A stretch of DNA of 60,000 nt from Nematostella vectensis (GCF_932526225.1 NC_064041.1:10710813-10770812); one strand, 5' to 3'; positions 22,983 through 35,155 are shown, counted from the first letter of the stretch. The notes: generated by a model from the sequence alone, not told the origin. Made by a program: numbers and translations.

Positions 22983-24715
22983 ACACATTGTAGTTTCACT
23001 TCCTCTGTGATCAGAAACTTGACGAGAACAACGCTAGAAATCTAACGCCATTTTGTTTCCCGCTCAATGAATTTCCCACCACGCCACCACAGGATACCCA
23101 AACTATGAATCGAATTTCGTGAATTTAAAAATGAGTATAAAAAGGGATAATGTGTGTTTACGTATGCATTCTGTTTTTAACCAACAGAGACTTTTTGTTC
23201 CACTAAAAACTAACTAACTGATATTTTACAATTTTAATTCAAATGTATGTACTTACTGGGTACCCTGTGTTCTAGTTGAGCCCGCAATCCAGGATTCCAA
23301 ATCCAATATGGCGGACAAACAGAAAACACGTGAAAGCGCTCTTACCTTCAAAATTCTTGCAGAATGTTCAACGACAAAAGCCCGTACGGGGATTTTAACC
23401 TTGCCGCATCACCGGGTAGAGACGCCTGTGTTTATGCCGGTGGGGACACAAGGCACAATGAAAGGATTGACATGTTCACAGCTCGAAGACTTGGATTGTC
23501 AAATCATCCTGGGAAATACGTATCATCTGGGGATGAGACCGGTATGCATGAGGAAGGAACAGGAAGCATGATATATCATGTAAAGAAAATCAACGGGGGG
23601 TCCAGTCCCCCTTTCCCCGATTTTTTGGTGTATAAGGAAATGCTAAAATCATCCTTGGGAACCCAGGTGTACTTAAGTAAGTAATGCCATGATCACCTCG
23701 GATTCTTTTTTGTTTTCTCAGGGACGATTACTAGCGAAATTTCCTTGGAAACAATAGATGGTTCTAAATTTCCCTCATGCATTAATTATGAGGGGGATTT
23801 AGTTTCTAAATTTCCCCCATGAATTAATTATGAGGGAGATGTAGTTTCTAAATTTTCCTCATGCATTAAAAATGAGGGAAAATTAGAAAAAGACAAAATA
23901 ATCTTTCACTGTGTGTACTTGCACCGCGGGGATTAGGATACTTTGTCAGCGATTTCTTGATAAAATAAACAAAAATGCATTCCCAATTTGTGTTGAATAT
24001 TGTATTCAGCAAATAAAATATCTCTAACCTCTGTGCAAAATGTCTCCTGCCTCCCGATTCAGCGAAATCCTTTCTCGTTATATTTCTATTTCTCTTGTCT
24101 AAAAACCCACGCGATTGTTGTTTTCAACTCTCGAAAAATTTGAACGGTACTGAGTAACCATAGCTTCTTGAGTGTTCGTGACTAGCCGGAATGCTCTCCA
24201 AACCTAACTTCGTATATAGGTTCTATATAAAATAGGAAGGGAGTGAAACAACGCTCGATTCAAAGAACTAAACTGTAGATATGTAGCGCAGCTATGTAAA
24301 TCAACTATGTTTGATTTGAGAACTGTTCATGAAAATGTGGTCGTCTCTAGAGGGATAAAGAGAACAATGCGTATGCAATGCCCTGATCCATTGAACCGTG
24401 TTTGCTCATCCAACCTAATATTACTGGTAGTTGCATGTTTATTTCCCTGGTGATCATGGTGTTACAAAGTTATAGCACGGCATCCGGGGAATTTAGTGAT
24501 TAAATGCACGGCATTTCGGAAGGAAGGACTTTAACTAGTCATCCCGAGGGACATTTAATCACTAAATTTCCCTCCTCCATGCTATACATTATAATTATTG
24601 ACTTACCTCTAGCTCGCTTAAAACTTGGTAAAAAAAACCTGGGGTCTCTAGGGGATTGAGCAAGCTGTCATCAAATCATTGTGGGAAATCTTTGTTGTGT
24701 AGATCTGAATGTTAG
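22983..24715 (+). repeat. Segmental duplication copy 2 (promoter plus QTRT1 exon 1)
   Basis: This is the near-identical partner of 18232-19964. It is the copy that continues directly into the rest of QTRT1 intron 1 and exon 2 at 25191. It carries the NUP214 start codon on the minus strand, but none of the rest of NUP214 follows it. Confidence 0.95.
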
Positions 24716-27700
24716 GCTTTCTCGATATTCCCAATCTTTGTTTTGCCATCCCATATTCATTATTACAGCTGATTATTAATATGGAAAGTCATTGCCCAAT
24801 CAATAACCAATGTAGCTGTGACTTTTATAGGGAACTTAGTTTAAGCTGTTTAGCCAAAACAACCTTGGCGCCACCTTAAACAAAGAAAAAGTTTGCTTAT
24901 AAGTGTATATCCTCTCCCTCTTCTTGGCAATTGAAATGACCAGCATGCCTAGAGAAGACAGAATAGAACAACAAAAGAATGTCAACCCTTCTTACCAAAA
25001 AAATTCAGCTATAATCAGGGTTCAAAATACAGTAGCAGCCGGCTGCTGGCTGTTATCTGGTCTTTGTCAGCTCTTTTTTTTCTGTATCCCCTTTTTATTA
25101 TTAAGGTATGTAGGCTTTTTATTCCCATCACAACCCACAAAGCCGGCAAATTTTGAACCCTGATAATGAATCACATTTTTCACTTTTTAGGGAACTGAAA
25201 CACTAGATAAGGCTGGAGGACTTCATGGATTTATGAATTGGAAACGAGCATTGCTTACAGTAAGTGTATTCATTTATGATACTGTTCTAGCTGACTGTTT
25301 GAAAGTGAGGAGAATATTAGTGTAATAAGAATAGCTAATACATGTATTGCATTTTGTAGGACAGTGGAGGTTTCCAAATGGTATCCCTGATTAAGCTATC
25401 TGAAATCACAGAAGTAAGTAGATTATTATAATTAAGTCAAAGACAGATTGGTTAGCCACAGGTTTTTTTCAGGAGGGAGTGAAAAACCAAATTCTCTGCT
25501 TTAGGAGTAAAGCTACTGCATCAGGGAGAAGTAAAAGCTGCATATTTCCTGTTTCAGGAAGGAGTAAAATGACAGGTTTCCTGCTACATTATTTCTTGCT
25601 TCAGAAATGGTAATCACTTGTTTCTTGCTTCAGGAAGGAGTAAAAAAACATTGTTTTTTTGCTTTATGAAGGAGTAAAATCATTGTTTTATTGCTTCAGG
25701 AAGGGTTACATACTTTATCCTTGCTTCAGGAAAGGGTAAAATACATTGTTTCCTGCTTCAGAAAGGAGTAAAATACATTGTTTCCAGCTTCAGGAAGGGG
25801 TACTATATGCATTATTGTTTACAGCTCCAATAATGGATAATATACATTGTTTCTAGCTTCAGGAAGGGGTTTTATACATTGTCTCTAGCTTCAGGAAGGG
25901 GTTTTGAACATTGTTTCTAGCTTCAGGAAAGAGTAAAATACATTGTCTCTTGTTTCAGGAAGGAGTGAAATTTCAGTCTCCACATGATGGAAAAGAACTA
26001 TTACTCACACCTGAAAAATCTATGGAGATTCAGAACTCCATAGGTGCAGACATAATGATGCAGTTAGATGATGTTGTCAGTAGCACTACCAAAGGACCTC
26101 GCGTTGAGGAGGCCATGTGGAGGTCTATTAGGTGGTTGGATAGATGCATAGCATCACACAAAAGAACAAAGGAGCAGAACCTGTTTGCTATTATTCAAGG
26201 GGGGTTAGATACAGAGTTAAGGAAGCAGTGTGTGGAAGGTGATTAATGAGATGCAAGATGCAACAGGCGTAATTCTAACTTAACACTCCTTTAAAAAACT
26301 TCATGATTAATCAGGTTAATGGCCAGGAACATTTATATTTGGAAATAACCTCCCTGAAACTGAGTTATTTAGGACACTATACAGACCAAGAAAAAGCAAA
26401 TTTTTTAATAAGAACATAAACAACCAGCTTATAATGATTGTGATTTTGACATAATGCCTGGAGTGTACATTAACTATAAGAATGACCTTTACCTAGAATG
26501 GTCTTTCTCTTCTTTTTTTTACCCTTTTCTTCTTTGTCACAATTATGTTTTTGAGAAGTGAAGAATGTTTATTTTCAAATCGACTGTCATTATTGTGTAC
26601 AAGGGAGTCAGAAGACATTGATGTCTTCAAACATCAAAAAGTGCAACAGGCCTCAGCAGTTAATGTCCACATTTTTTCTCTAGAAATGGTCAAGAGAGAC
26701 ACACCAGGGATTGCTATTGGTGGGCTAAGTGGCGGAGAGGAAAAGGATCAGTTCTGGAGAACAGTAACCCTTTGCACTGGGCTCCTGCCGAGAAATAAAC
26801 CTCGCTATGTCATGGGAGTAGGGTAAGCTGATTCTTATTTTCTTCCTTCCCCTCCCCATCAATGGCATTTCTCATACCTGTCAACTCTCCCGCATTAGGC
26901 GGGAGTCTCAAGATTTTGGACCCCTTCTCCTGCTCTCCCGGGTTGAGCACCAAATATTCTGTAGAAATCGTCATTTTGCCTATTTTCTATTAAAATATTT
27001 GAAACAACAATTCCCTTGTGTGGCACAATTTATCTAACACGTTAGATCTATAAGTGGATTTGTTCGCGAAAGCTTTCTATACGGCAAACGCCTGCAAGGT
27101 TTAACCCAACCCTCCCCCCTAAAAATGAATATACCACACCCCTACCCCCAAATCATTCTCAAGCCTTGAGATTTTCGGAGGTTGACAGGTATGAATGCTA
27201 CCTTTGCTTAGAACCCCTATTTAAGATAATTGCTGTTGTTTAATTCGCTGTAGCCTAATTGTAGACTGTAATGTGGACTGTAACCTTAAATGCTATCTGA
27301 GTTGCCCCCTTCAACTAATTGAAAATCCCAACCAAAATAATTTTGTTTCTAATTCAAAATCAACTTCATTGAAGTTATGCTGTTGACCTTGTTGTGTGCT
27401 GTGCACTCGGAGCCGACATGTACGACTGTGTCTACCCAACTAGAACAGCTGTAAGTATATCAGCAATTAGTTTGACAGCCACCAATCGCTGTGAAAGCAC
27501 CACCATGTTGCCTAAAATGGGAAATGTATTTTAGCACACTAACAGAGTGAGCTCTATCATTGAACAATTTAGGCTTCTTAAATTATTTTAGTTATAGAAT
27601 GTATATTTCTCCATGCTATTAAGTTTGCAATATTCAAACTCGAACGGGGCGAATTCTTGTCTTGCATAAGAAGATGAGAAGCAAGAATTGAAAGTAGACA

Positions 27701-30700
27701 AATACCCAAGGAGTTTCAAATCTTATCAACAGGCTACCAGCAGCCATTCCTTTCTTCTGGAATTACGTCTAGAAAAGTATATGTATTATTCTCACTTGTT
27801 TTAGATTTCGCTAATGTTCGTAACAGCTGGTTGATATTGTCTAGGGATAAAAAATACGCTTAAATAGATAAAAAAAGCACTTCATACTGCATAAAAAGCA
27901 CAATGAAAATGCAAAAAGAGTGCGATGGCAAAAATAAGGCAAACAAGGGCAAAAAGGGCGCATTGGGCAAAAAGGGCAAAAAAAAGGCAAAAAGCAAAAG
28001 GGCAAAAAAAAGGCGCGATAAAGGCAAAAAGAGCAAAAAAGGCGCGACTTAATTCGACGTTTTGTGTTTTCTGTTGTCGAAAAAAAAAATTCTAACGCTG
28101 CTTATCGCTCCCGTCTGTTCACATTTCTTATCCTCTTTCTATAAAAAGGACAGCATCTTAAGGGCCTATGGTATTATCTTTTGAGTCCGTTGCTAGGAAA
28201 ATTTATTTGTTTTATAAAAGCTTCTGTTTTTTGTCAAATCTCTTTGAACTTTCAACATAAGTGTTTTAGACATAAATGACACAAATGATGACGTCATCTG
28301 ACCCCTTCCATGGTCACGTGACCCAGAACAGAAAAACGTGTCGGAGAAGCTACTGTTCAAATCTAACATAATTTTTTTTGCAGAAATATTTTAACATTAC
28401 TATTTCTAAAAGTTCACGCATCGGATTTGCGAAATTTTGATACCGCGAGAAATGGCGAATTTTTATGTTCTTCGAAAACCACATATTTGGTAATAACCTT
28501 TTTATTTCTTCAAAAATCAAAAATCCCATGCGCTAAGTTGTTAGGAATGATAATATCAATGGTGTGATTGAAAAAAAATCATAATTGTTGTAAAATGTTC
28601 AAAATTAACGTGTTTTTCTCGCGCGGAAATGGCCGCCATCTTGTTTTTTCGCCATCTATTTTTTATTCTCGAAAACATAATTGCATTTTTTTCTACAAAA
28701 TGTCAAAAGTTTATTTCAATCTCTTGGAAAAAAGAAAAAGGAAAATTAAAGCTGGAGTTTCGAAGAAAAAAAAGAAACTCAACCGGGGATTGAACCCGGA
28801 ACGCTTGCTACGAGTCAAACACGCTAACCACTGGGCCTCAAATCTGGCAGGCGCGCGGCGATTTTAGTCCATTTAACCGAATGTAGCGCTTTTCCCTTTC
28901 GTAGCAACGGAGTTTCGTAGCAACGAGATAGTACCATAAGCCCTTAAAAAGAATTTTAAGGGCCTTCCGTTTATGACATTGATCAAAAGTTTCTTTTTAA
29001 TCAGCAAAAAGATGGAGCAATGTTCATAAAAAATGGGCTTTGAAACGGCCCGTTTTTATGGCACTGTTTGGATTCGAGATGCACATTAGACAAACGTTAT
29101 CCAAATAAAATAAAAAGTGTGTAGCTTTCTCGAGATCAAAGTTATAATCATAAACCTAGCGTTAGAATATTTGTTACGCTATGATGCGCAACACCGTGCG
29201 CAAGGCCAGCACTCTTATCGAGGGGTCGCAACAGCAAAAACCTAGCCCACAATCTTTTTTATAACATTTGTTTATTTTATAGGGGGAAGAGTGTAACTGC
29301 ACCCCCCTCAACCCCTCCCCTATACTTGCCTTCTATAAGTCCTTTAAAGTTCCATGTGTAATGTAACTCCCTGATTTTATGGACCCCTGTTCCGCTGGGG
29401 TCATTTCCCTCTTACATAACCTAATTCTCATTTCGGAGGTTTGGAACTGCCCTTGTTCCGTGGGGTCATTTCCCTCTTACATAACCTAATTCTCATTTCG
29501 GAGGTTTGGAACTGCCCTTGTTCCGTGAAGTCATTTCCCTCTTACATAACCTAATTCTCATTTCAGAGGTTTGGAACTGCCCTTGTTCCGTGGGGTCATT
29601 TCCCTCTTACATAACCTAATTCTCATTTCAAGGGTGTGGAACTGCCCTTGTTCCGTGGGGTTATTTCCCTCTTACATAACCTAATTCTCATTTCAGAGGT
29701 TCGGCACTGCCCTTGTTCCGTGAAGTCATTTCCCTTTTACATAACCTAATTCTCATTTCAGAGATTTGGAACTGCCCTTGTTCCGTGGGGTCATTTCCCT
29801 CTTACATAACCTAATTCTCGTTTCAGAGGTTTGGAACTGCCCTTGTTCCGTGGGGTCATTTCCCTCTTACATAACCTAATTCTCATTTCAGAGGTTTGGA
29901 ACTGCCCTTGTTCCGTGGGGTCATTTCCTCTTACATAACCTAATTCTCATTTCAGAGGTTTGGAACTGCCTTTGTTCCGTGAAGTCATTTCCCTCTTACA
30001 TAACCTAATTCTCATTTCAGAGATTTGGAACTGCCCTTGTTCCGTGGGGTCATTTCCCTCTTACATAACCTAATTCTCGTTTCAGAGGTTTGGAACTGCC
30101 CTTGTTCCGTGGGGTCATTTCCTCTTACATAACCTAATTCTCATTTCAGAGGTTTGGAACTGCCCTTGTTCCGTGGGGTCATTTCCTCTTACATAACCTA
30201 ATTCTCATTTCAGAGGTTTGGAACTGCCCTTGTTCCGTGAAGTCATTTCCCTCTTACATAACCTAATTCTCATTTCAGAGGTTTGGAACTGCCCTTGTTC
30301 CGTGGGGTCATTTCCCTGTTACATAACCCAATTCTCATTTCAGAGGTTTGGAACTGGCCTTGTTCCGTGGGGTCATTTCCTCTTACATAACCTAATTCTC
30401 ATTTCAGAGGTTTGGAACTGCCCTTGTTCCGTGGGGTCATTTCCCTCTTACATAACCTAATTCTCATTTCAGAGGTTTGGAACTGGCCTTGTTCCGTGGG
30501 GTCATTTCCTCTTACATAACCTAATTCTCATTTCAGAGGTTCGGCACTGCCCTTGTTCCGTGGGGTCAGCTCCATCTGAAGAAAAAGCAGTTCAGCTCTG
30601 ATATACGTCCCATCGACCCAGACTGTACGTGCAGTACGTGTGCACGCCACACTCGTGCCTTCCTCAATAGTCTTCTGGGGCGAGAATCTGTCGCCTGTCA

Positions 30701-31011
30701 CTATATCACGATACACAACATAAGCTATCAGGTGAGCGTTTTCTTATAGTAATCATTAAAGATCCAGCCCCCATGAAATACTGTAGTAAACCTGCTGTAT
30801 TAACGGTTGATGCCCAGAAAGAGGTCAGTTATTAACCTCATTTTATTTTTAGATGCAACTTATGAGAGGCATCCGGGAAAGCATAAAAGCAGACAAATTC
30901 CCACAATTCGTTAGGGACTTCATGCGACGAATGTATCCAGAGGGGGAGTACCCTAAGTGGGTGGTTGAAGCGCTGTTATCAGCCAACATTGATCTGAATG
31001 GTGACAGTTGA
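23308..31011 (+). CDS. QTRT1: Queuine tRNA-ribosyltransferase catalytic subunit 1, 8 exons
   Basis: The enzyme exchanges the wobble guanine 34 of GUN-anticodon tRNAs for queuine, as a heterodimer with QTRT2. Exons: 23308-23541, 25191-25259, 25360-25413, 25959-26238, 26684-26822, 27375-27450, 30537-30731 and 30853-31011 (TGA 31009-31011). They sum to 1206 nt, or 401 aa; human QTRT1 is 403 aa. Family features visible are [14 protein letters not shown] and [10 protein letters not shown] in exon 1, and DSGGFQ in exon 3, which holds the general acid/base Asp. Also present are QLDDVVSS and IIQGG in exon 4, GGLSGGE in exon 5, and CVYPTRTA next to the nucleophilic Asp of MYDC in exon 6. Exon 7 has the zinc ligands CTCSTC plus a downstream His. 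Introns 3 and 6 contain minisatellites copied from the gene's own splice acceptors. A second copy of exon 1 lies at 18557-18790. Confidence 0.94.
25462..25958 (+). repeat. Degenerate minisatellite made of the QTRT1 exon 4 acceptor and exon start
   Basis: About ten irregular units of roughly 30-45 nt carry ttgcttcaggaaggagtaaa or close variants. The true exon 4 acceptor is tgtttcag followed by gaaggagtgaaatttcag at 25959, so the unit corresponds to the 3' splice site plus the exon start. Confidence 0.85.
26872..27197. mobile_element. MITE in QTRT1 intron 5
   Basis: Terminal inverted repeats tcatacctgtcaactctccc (left) and ggaggttgacaggtatga (right) enclose about 290 nt with no coding potential. 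Confidence 0.8.
27868..28060. repeat. A/G-rich simple repeat (gcaaaaag words)
   Basis: Irregular iteration of ggcaaaaagggcaaaaa-type words in QTRT1 intron 6. There is nothing else in this stretch. Confidence 0.85.
28158..28947. mobile_element. TTAA-flanked MITE (piggyBac-like) carrying a tRNA-like sequence
   Basis: The element starts TTAAGGGCCTATGGTATTAT and ends AGTACCATAAGCCCTTAA, giving 22-bp imperfect terminal inverted repeats bounded by TTAA on both sides, as for piggyBac target sites. A second inner repeat (gttgcta / tagcaac) supports the arms. It contains a tRNA-like segment on the minus strand. It lies in QTRT1 intron 6. Confidence 0.75.
28770..28845 (-). pseudogene. tRNA-like sequence (tRNA pseudogene, possible CGT anticodon)
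   Basis: On the minus strand, GGCCCAGTGGTTAGCG resembles a D-arm/A box, and CCGGGTTCAATCCCCGG is a perfect T-arm with a consensus B box. The anticodon region GTTTG ACTCGTAG CAAGC folds with an eight-nt loop, which is abnormal, and the acceptor strands do not pair. So this is not a functional tRNA. It may provide a pol III promoter to the surrounding MITE. Confidence 0.6.
29389..30536 (+). repeat. 65-nt minisatellite made of the QTRT1 exon 7 acceptor and exon start (about 17-18 copies)
   Basis: Each unit holds a branch-site/pyrimidine stretch (cataacctaattctcatt), the acceptor tttcag, and a close copy of the first roughly 28 nt of exon 7 (aggtttggaactgccc then ttgttccgtgggg). The last repeat junction is the true exon 7, which starts at 30537 and differs at a few positions (aggttcggcactgcc). 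Most copies keep an intact AG acceptor. Use of any decoy would reach an in-frame TAA after 15 codons. Confidence 0.93.
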
Positions 31012-31659
31012 CATCTTGAATGGGCTGTTAGTAAATAATATTTTTAAAAAATTAAATATTCTCACACATGATTTATCATGATTTATCTCAAATGATTTGT
31101 TCTCAAGTATGGCCTTCCCTTGCGATAGATAGTTCCAATACCCTTCCCCGTCTTAGTTCAAGGTTGTTGCCACTCTTTACTTGTAAAAATTAACAAAAAG
31201 AATAAATTTCATAGTTTTTTTTATTGTGTACAACTAGAACAGCTGTAGATATAATACTTTTCATAAAGTCTGTTATAATGTAACTTCTAACGATTATAAA
31301 CTTTTCAACAAATATATTTGCAAAAAATATATTATCTTTTAATTCTCCTTTCTTTGACCTGACGGTAGGTATTTTGTGAAAATCAGCTATCAACTATTTA
31401 CAGGTTGGGTGAGAGCTCAATGCAATAGACCTGTGCAATGTAAAGTACGACAGGCCCTTTGAAGCAATGACACGACTCTGACTTCCCCTGGAAAAAAGTC
31501 TCGATAATCATTCACCAATTAAGACTTTGTTTTGTTTATCAGTCGTATTTATAAACCTTGTATGGTCAGCATCGATGCATATGTCTTGTGGTCAAGATTT
31601 TTCTGTGCCTATCTGCACCAAATCCCTGCACATGTCATCACCCCTACACACACATCCTT
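31012..31659. other. QTRT1 3' flank
   Basis: AT-rich sequence. An AATAAA at about 31200 could serve as the QTRT1 poly(A) signal. I see no gene in it. Confidence 0.5.
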
Positions 31660-34325
31660 CAGAGCTGCAATAAAGCGTGAGCGTGATCGTGTTATCACGC
31701 GTTTCCTGTCATGAAATTTGCCACACGATCCTTCAGATGCCATCACGCTCGCCCTACACATGTCCAACGGTGCTGCAACGAGGCGTGAGCGCAATTAATT
31801 TGTCACGCTTTTAGTCACTAAATCCCTTTAGAGGCAGTCACACTTGCCCTACACTGGTCCAAACGTGCAGCAACAAGGCGTGAGCGAGATCGATTTGTCA
31901 CGCTTTTTGTCACGAAATCCCTTTAGAGGCAGTCACACTTGCCCTACACTGGTCCAAACGTGCAGCAACAAGGCGTGAGCGAGATCGATTTGTCACGCTT
32001 TTTGTCACGAAATCCCTTTAGAGGCCGTGACACTTGCCCTTCACTGCAACATGGCGACAGCGTGATCGATTTGTTTCTGTCCAATAAGACGATGTCACGC
32101 TTGTCCTACACATGTCAAGCAGTGCTGAAAAATGGCTAGTGTGATCGTATTGTAACGCTTTTTGTAACAAAATAAATTTAGATGCCGTCACGCTTGTCCA
32201 ACAATGGTGCAACATGGCGAAAGTGTTGTGATCGTATGGTCCCGCATTTAGTCACAAATACCCTTCGGATGCCGTCACGCTTGTCGTACACTGGTCCAAC
32301 AGTGCTACATCATGGCGAGAGCGCGATCATGTCGTTACGCTTTTTGTCACGAAATCCCTTCAGAGGCCGTCACGCTTGTCGTACACTGGTCCAACAGTGC
32401 TACATCATGGCGAGAGCGCGATCATGTCGTTACGCTTTTAGTCACAAAATCCCTTAAGATGCCGTCACGCTTGTCGTACACTGGTCCAACAGTGCTACAT
32501 CATGGCGAGAGCGCGATCATGTCGTTACGCTTTTTGTCACGAAATCCCTTCAGAGGCCGTCACGCTTGTCGTACACTGGTCCAACAGTGCTACATCATGG
32601 CGAGAGCGCGATCATGTCGTTACGCTTTTTGTCACAAAATCCCTTAAGATGCCGTCACGCTTGTCCTACACTGGTCCAACAGTGCTACATCATGGCGAGA
32701 GCGCGATCATGTCGTTACGCTTTTTGTCACAAAATCCCTTAAGATGCCGTCACGCTTGTCGTACACTGGTCCAACAGTGCTACATCATGGCGAGAGCGCG
32801 ATCATGTCGTTACGCTTTTTGTCACGAAATCCCTTCAGATGCCGTCACGCTTGTCGTACACTGGTCCAACAGTGCTACATCATGGCGAGAGCGCGATCAT
32901 GTCGTTACGCTTTTTGTCACAAAATCCCTTAAGATGCCGTCACGCTTGTCGTACACTGGTCCAACAGTGCTACATCATGGCGAGAGCGCGATCATGTCGT
33001 TACGTTTTTATCAAAAAGATCCCTTCAGATGCCGTCACGCTTGTCGTACACTGGTCCAACAGTGCTACATCATGGCGAGAGCACGATCATGTCGTTACGC
33101 TTTTTGTCACGAAATCCCTTCAGAAGCCGTCACGCTTGTCTCACACTGATCCAACAGTGCTACATCATGGCGAGAGCGCGATCATGTCGTTACGCTTTTT
33201 GTCACGAAATCCCTTCAGAGGCCGTCACGCTTGTCGTACACTGGTCCAACAGTGCTACATCATGGCGAGAGCGCGATCATGTCGTTATGCTTTTTGTCAC
33301 AAAATCCCTTCAGAGGCCGTCACGCTTGTCGTACACTGGTCCAACAGTGCTACATCATGGCGAGAGCGCGATCATGTCGTTACGCTTTTTGTCACGAAAT
33401 CCCTTCAGATGCCGTCACGCTTGTCGTACACACACCCAGCAGTGCTGCAACATTGCTAGAGCGCGATCATGTCGTTACGCTTTTTGTCACGAAATCCCTT
33501 CAGATGCCGTCACGCTTGTGCTACACTGGTCCAACAGTGCTACATCATGGCGAGAGCGCGATCATGTCGTTACGCTTTTTGTCACGAAATCCCTTCAGAA
33601 GCCGTCACGCTTGTCTCACACTGATCCAACAGTGCTACATCATGGCGAGAGCGCGATCATGTCGTTACGCTTTTTGTCACGAAATCCCTTCAGAGGCCGT
33701 CACGCTTGTCGTACACTGGTCCAACAGTGCTACATCATGGCGAGAGCGCGATCATGTCGTTATGCTTTTTGTCACAAAATCCCTTCAGAGGCCGTCACGC
33801 TTGTCGTACACTGGTCCAACAGTGCTACATCATGGCGAGAGCGCGATCATGTCGTTACGCTTTTTGTCACGAAATCCCTTCAGATGCCGTCACGCTTGTC
33901 GTACACACACCCAGCAGTGCTGCAACATTGCTAGAGCGCGATCATGTCGTTACGCTTTTTGTCACGAAATCCCTTCAGATGCCGTCACGCTTGTGCTACA
34001 CTGGTCCAACAGTGCTACATCATGGCGAGAGCGCGATCATGTCGTTACGCTTTTTGTCACGAAATCCCTTCAGATGCCGTCACGCTTGTCGTACACTGGT
34101 CCAACAGTGCTACATCATGGCGAGAGCACGATCATGTCGTTACGCTTTTTGTCACGAAATCCCTTCAGATGCCGTCACGCTTGTCGTACACTGGTCCAAC
34201 AGTGCTACATCATGGCGAGAGCGCGATCATGTCGTTACGCTTTTTGTCACGAAATCCCTTCAGATGCCGTCACGCTTGTCGTACACACACCCAGCAGTGC
34301 TGCAACATTGCGAGAGCGCGATCGA
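31660..34325. repeat. 95-nt minisatellite, about 26 units, downstream of QTRT1
   Basis: The unit contains cgtcacgcttgtcgtacact, ggtccaacagtgctacatca and tggcgagagcgcgatcatgt. Early units (31.7-32.3 kb) are diverged and later units are nearly identical. A higher-order period of 475 nt (five units) is visible, for example the block at 33231 recurs at 33706. As 95 is not divisible by three, all three frames appear open in turn; the long open frames here have no coding support. Confidence 0.95.
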
Positions 34326-34423
34326 GTTGCGACAAACCCTGGATAAGTGCCGACCTGAAAAACAAAGAGAGAACCCATATCAAACTGCACTCACTGTAAA
34401 ACACAATGCCAAAAAAACATGCT

Positions 34424-34653
34424 TAAAGCCGCATTGTCACCAGTTTACTTCCGGAGGTCCGACGGAAACCTCAACCGTTAAAAGACAAAAAGAATCTATT
34501 CAAATCCGAAATATTTAACAGGCCATCCGCTCTAAATTAGCAGTCACATCCTCAAAGAAACTTCCAATAGACACACTGCTTTCTATATTTTGAAATATCG
34601 GAGATTCTTACGTAATCGACCGGAAGTAAACTGGTGACAATGCGGCTTTAAAG
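34424..34653. mobile_element. MITE-like element (family A)
   Basis: taaagccgcattgtcaccag at the left and ctggtgacaatgcggcttta at the right form an almost perfect 30-bp inverted repeat. The interior matches 822-1082 (ggccatcc...tcctcaaagaaacttcc). It inserted next to the end of the 95-nt array. Confidence 0.9.
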
Positions 34654-35155
34654 TCACAAAGGGCCGGTGATGAAGTGACTAAATGTGGATACCAGGTTTA
34701 TATTAGGTTTACATTTCCTAGATGGGTCCAGGCAAAACCCACAAAGGACTAGTGTCGTTATACGGAGTGACTATCACCCTCTAACCTTTCACTCGCAAAA
34801 AAAAAACCCTGGGGACTGTAAGCTACGGCGTGGCGCATGGGCCCCTTGAGGATTAAACATGTCAAAAGCTGCCATTGATCAATAATTTCTGGTTGTAAAT
34901 CACTGTGGGAAATCATGATTAAGTTCAGACAGGCCAACTGGTCTCGGATTATCGACTTGATAGGACAAGTTACAAGAACTATCTGGTTCCCTGCTGAATT
35001 CCTATTTTTGGCATGGCTTGAAAAATAAAACTCTTTCCAATCACAGTTCGCCATAGGCCTCATATTTACTGTTCCCCAGATTATTCTCATGAGTGAATCG
35101 TTAGAGGGAACTTCCCCTGGGTTTCCGTGGATGTGTGACTATATGGATACCACAC
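34654..35155. other. Intergenic sequence between arrays
   Basis: No supported gene. A 110-codon minus-strand frame is present but has no splice sites, motifs or homology that I recognise. Confidence 0.5.

Noticed and set aside
28770-28845. Functional tRNA gene
   Set aside because: The T-arm and B box are good, but the acceptor arms do not pair and the anticodon loop has eight nt, so it is called a tRNA-derived pseudogene.
32182-34518. Overlapping long frames (up to 371 codons) with HACRTLVQQCYIM-type repeats
   Set aside because: They are translations of the 95-nt array in three frames; all frames show the same peptides in rotation, as expected from a repeat whose length is not divisible by three.
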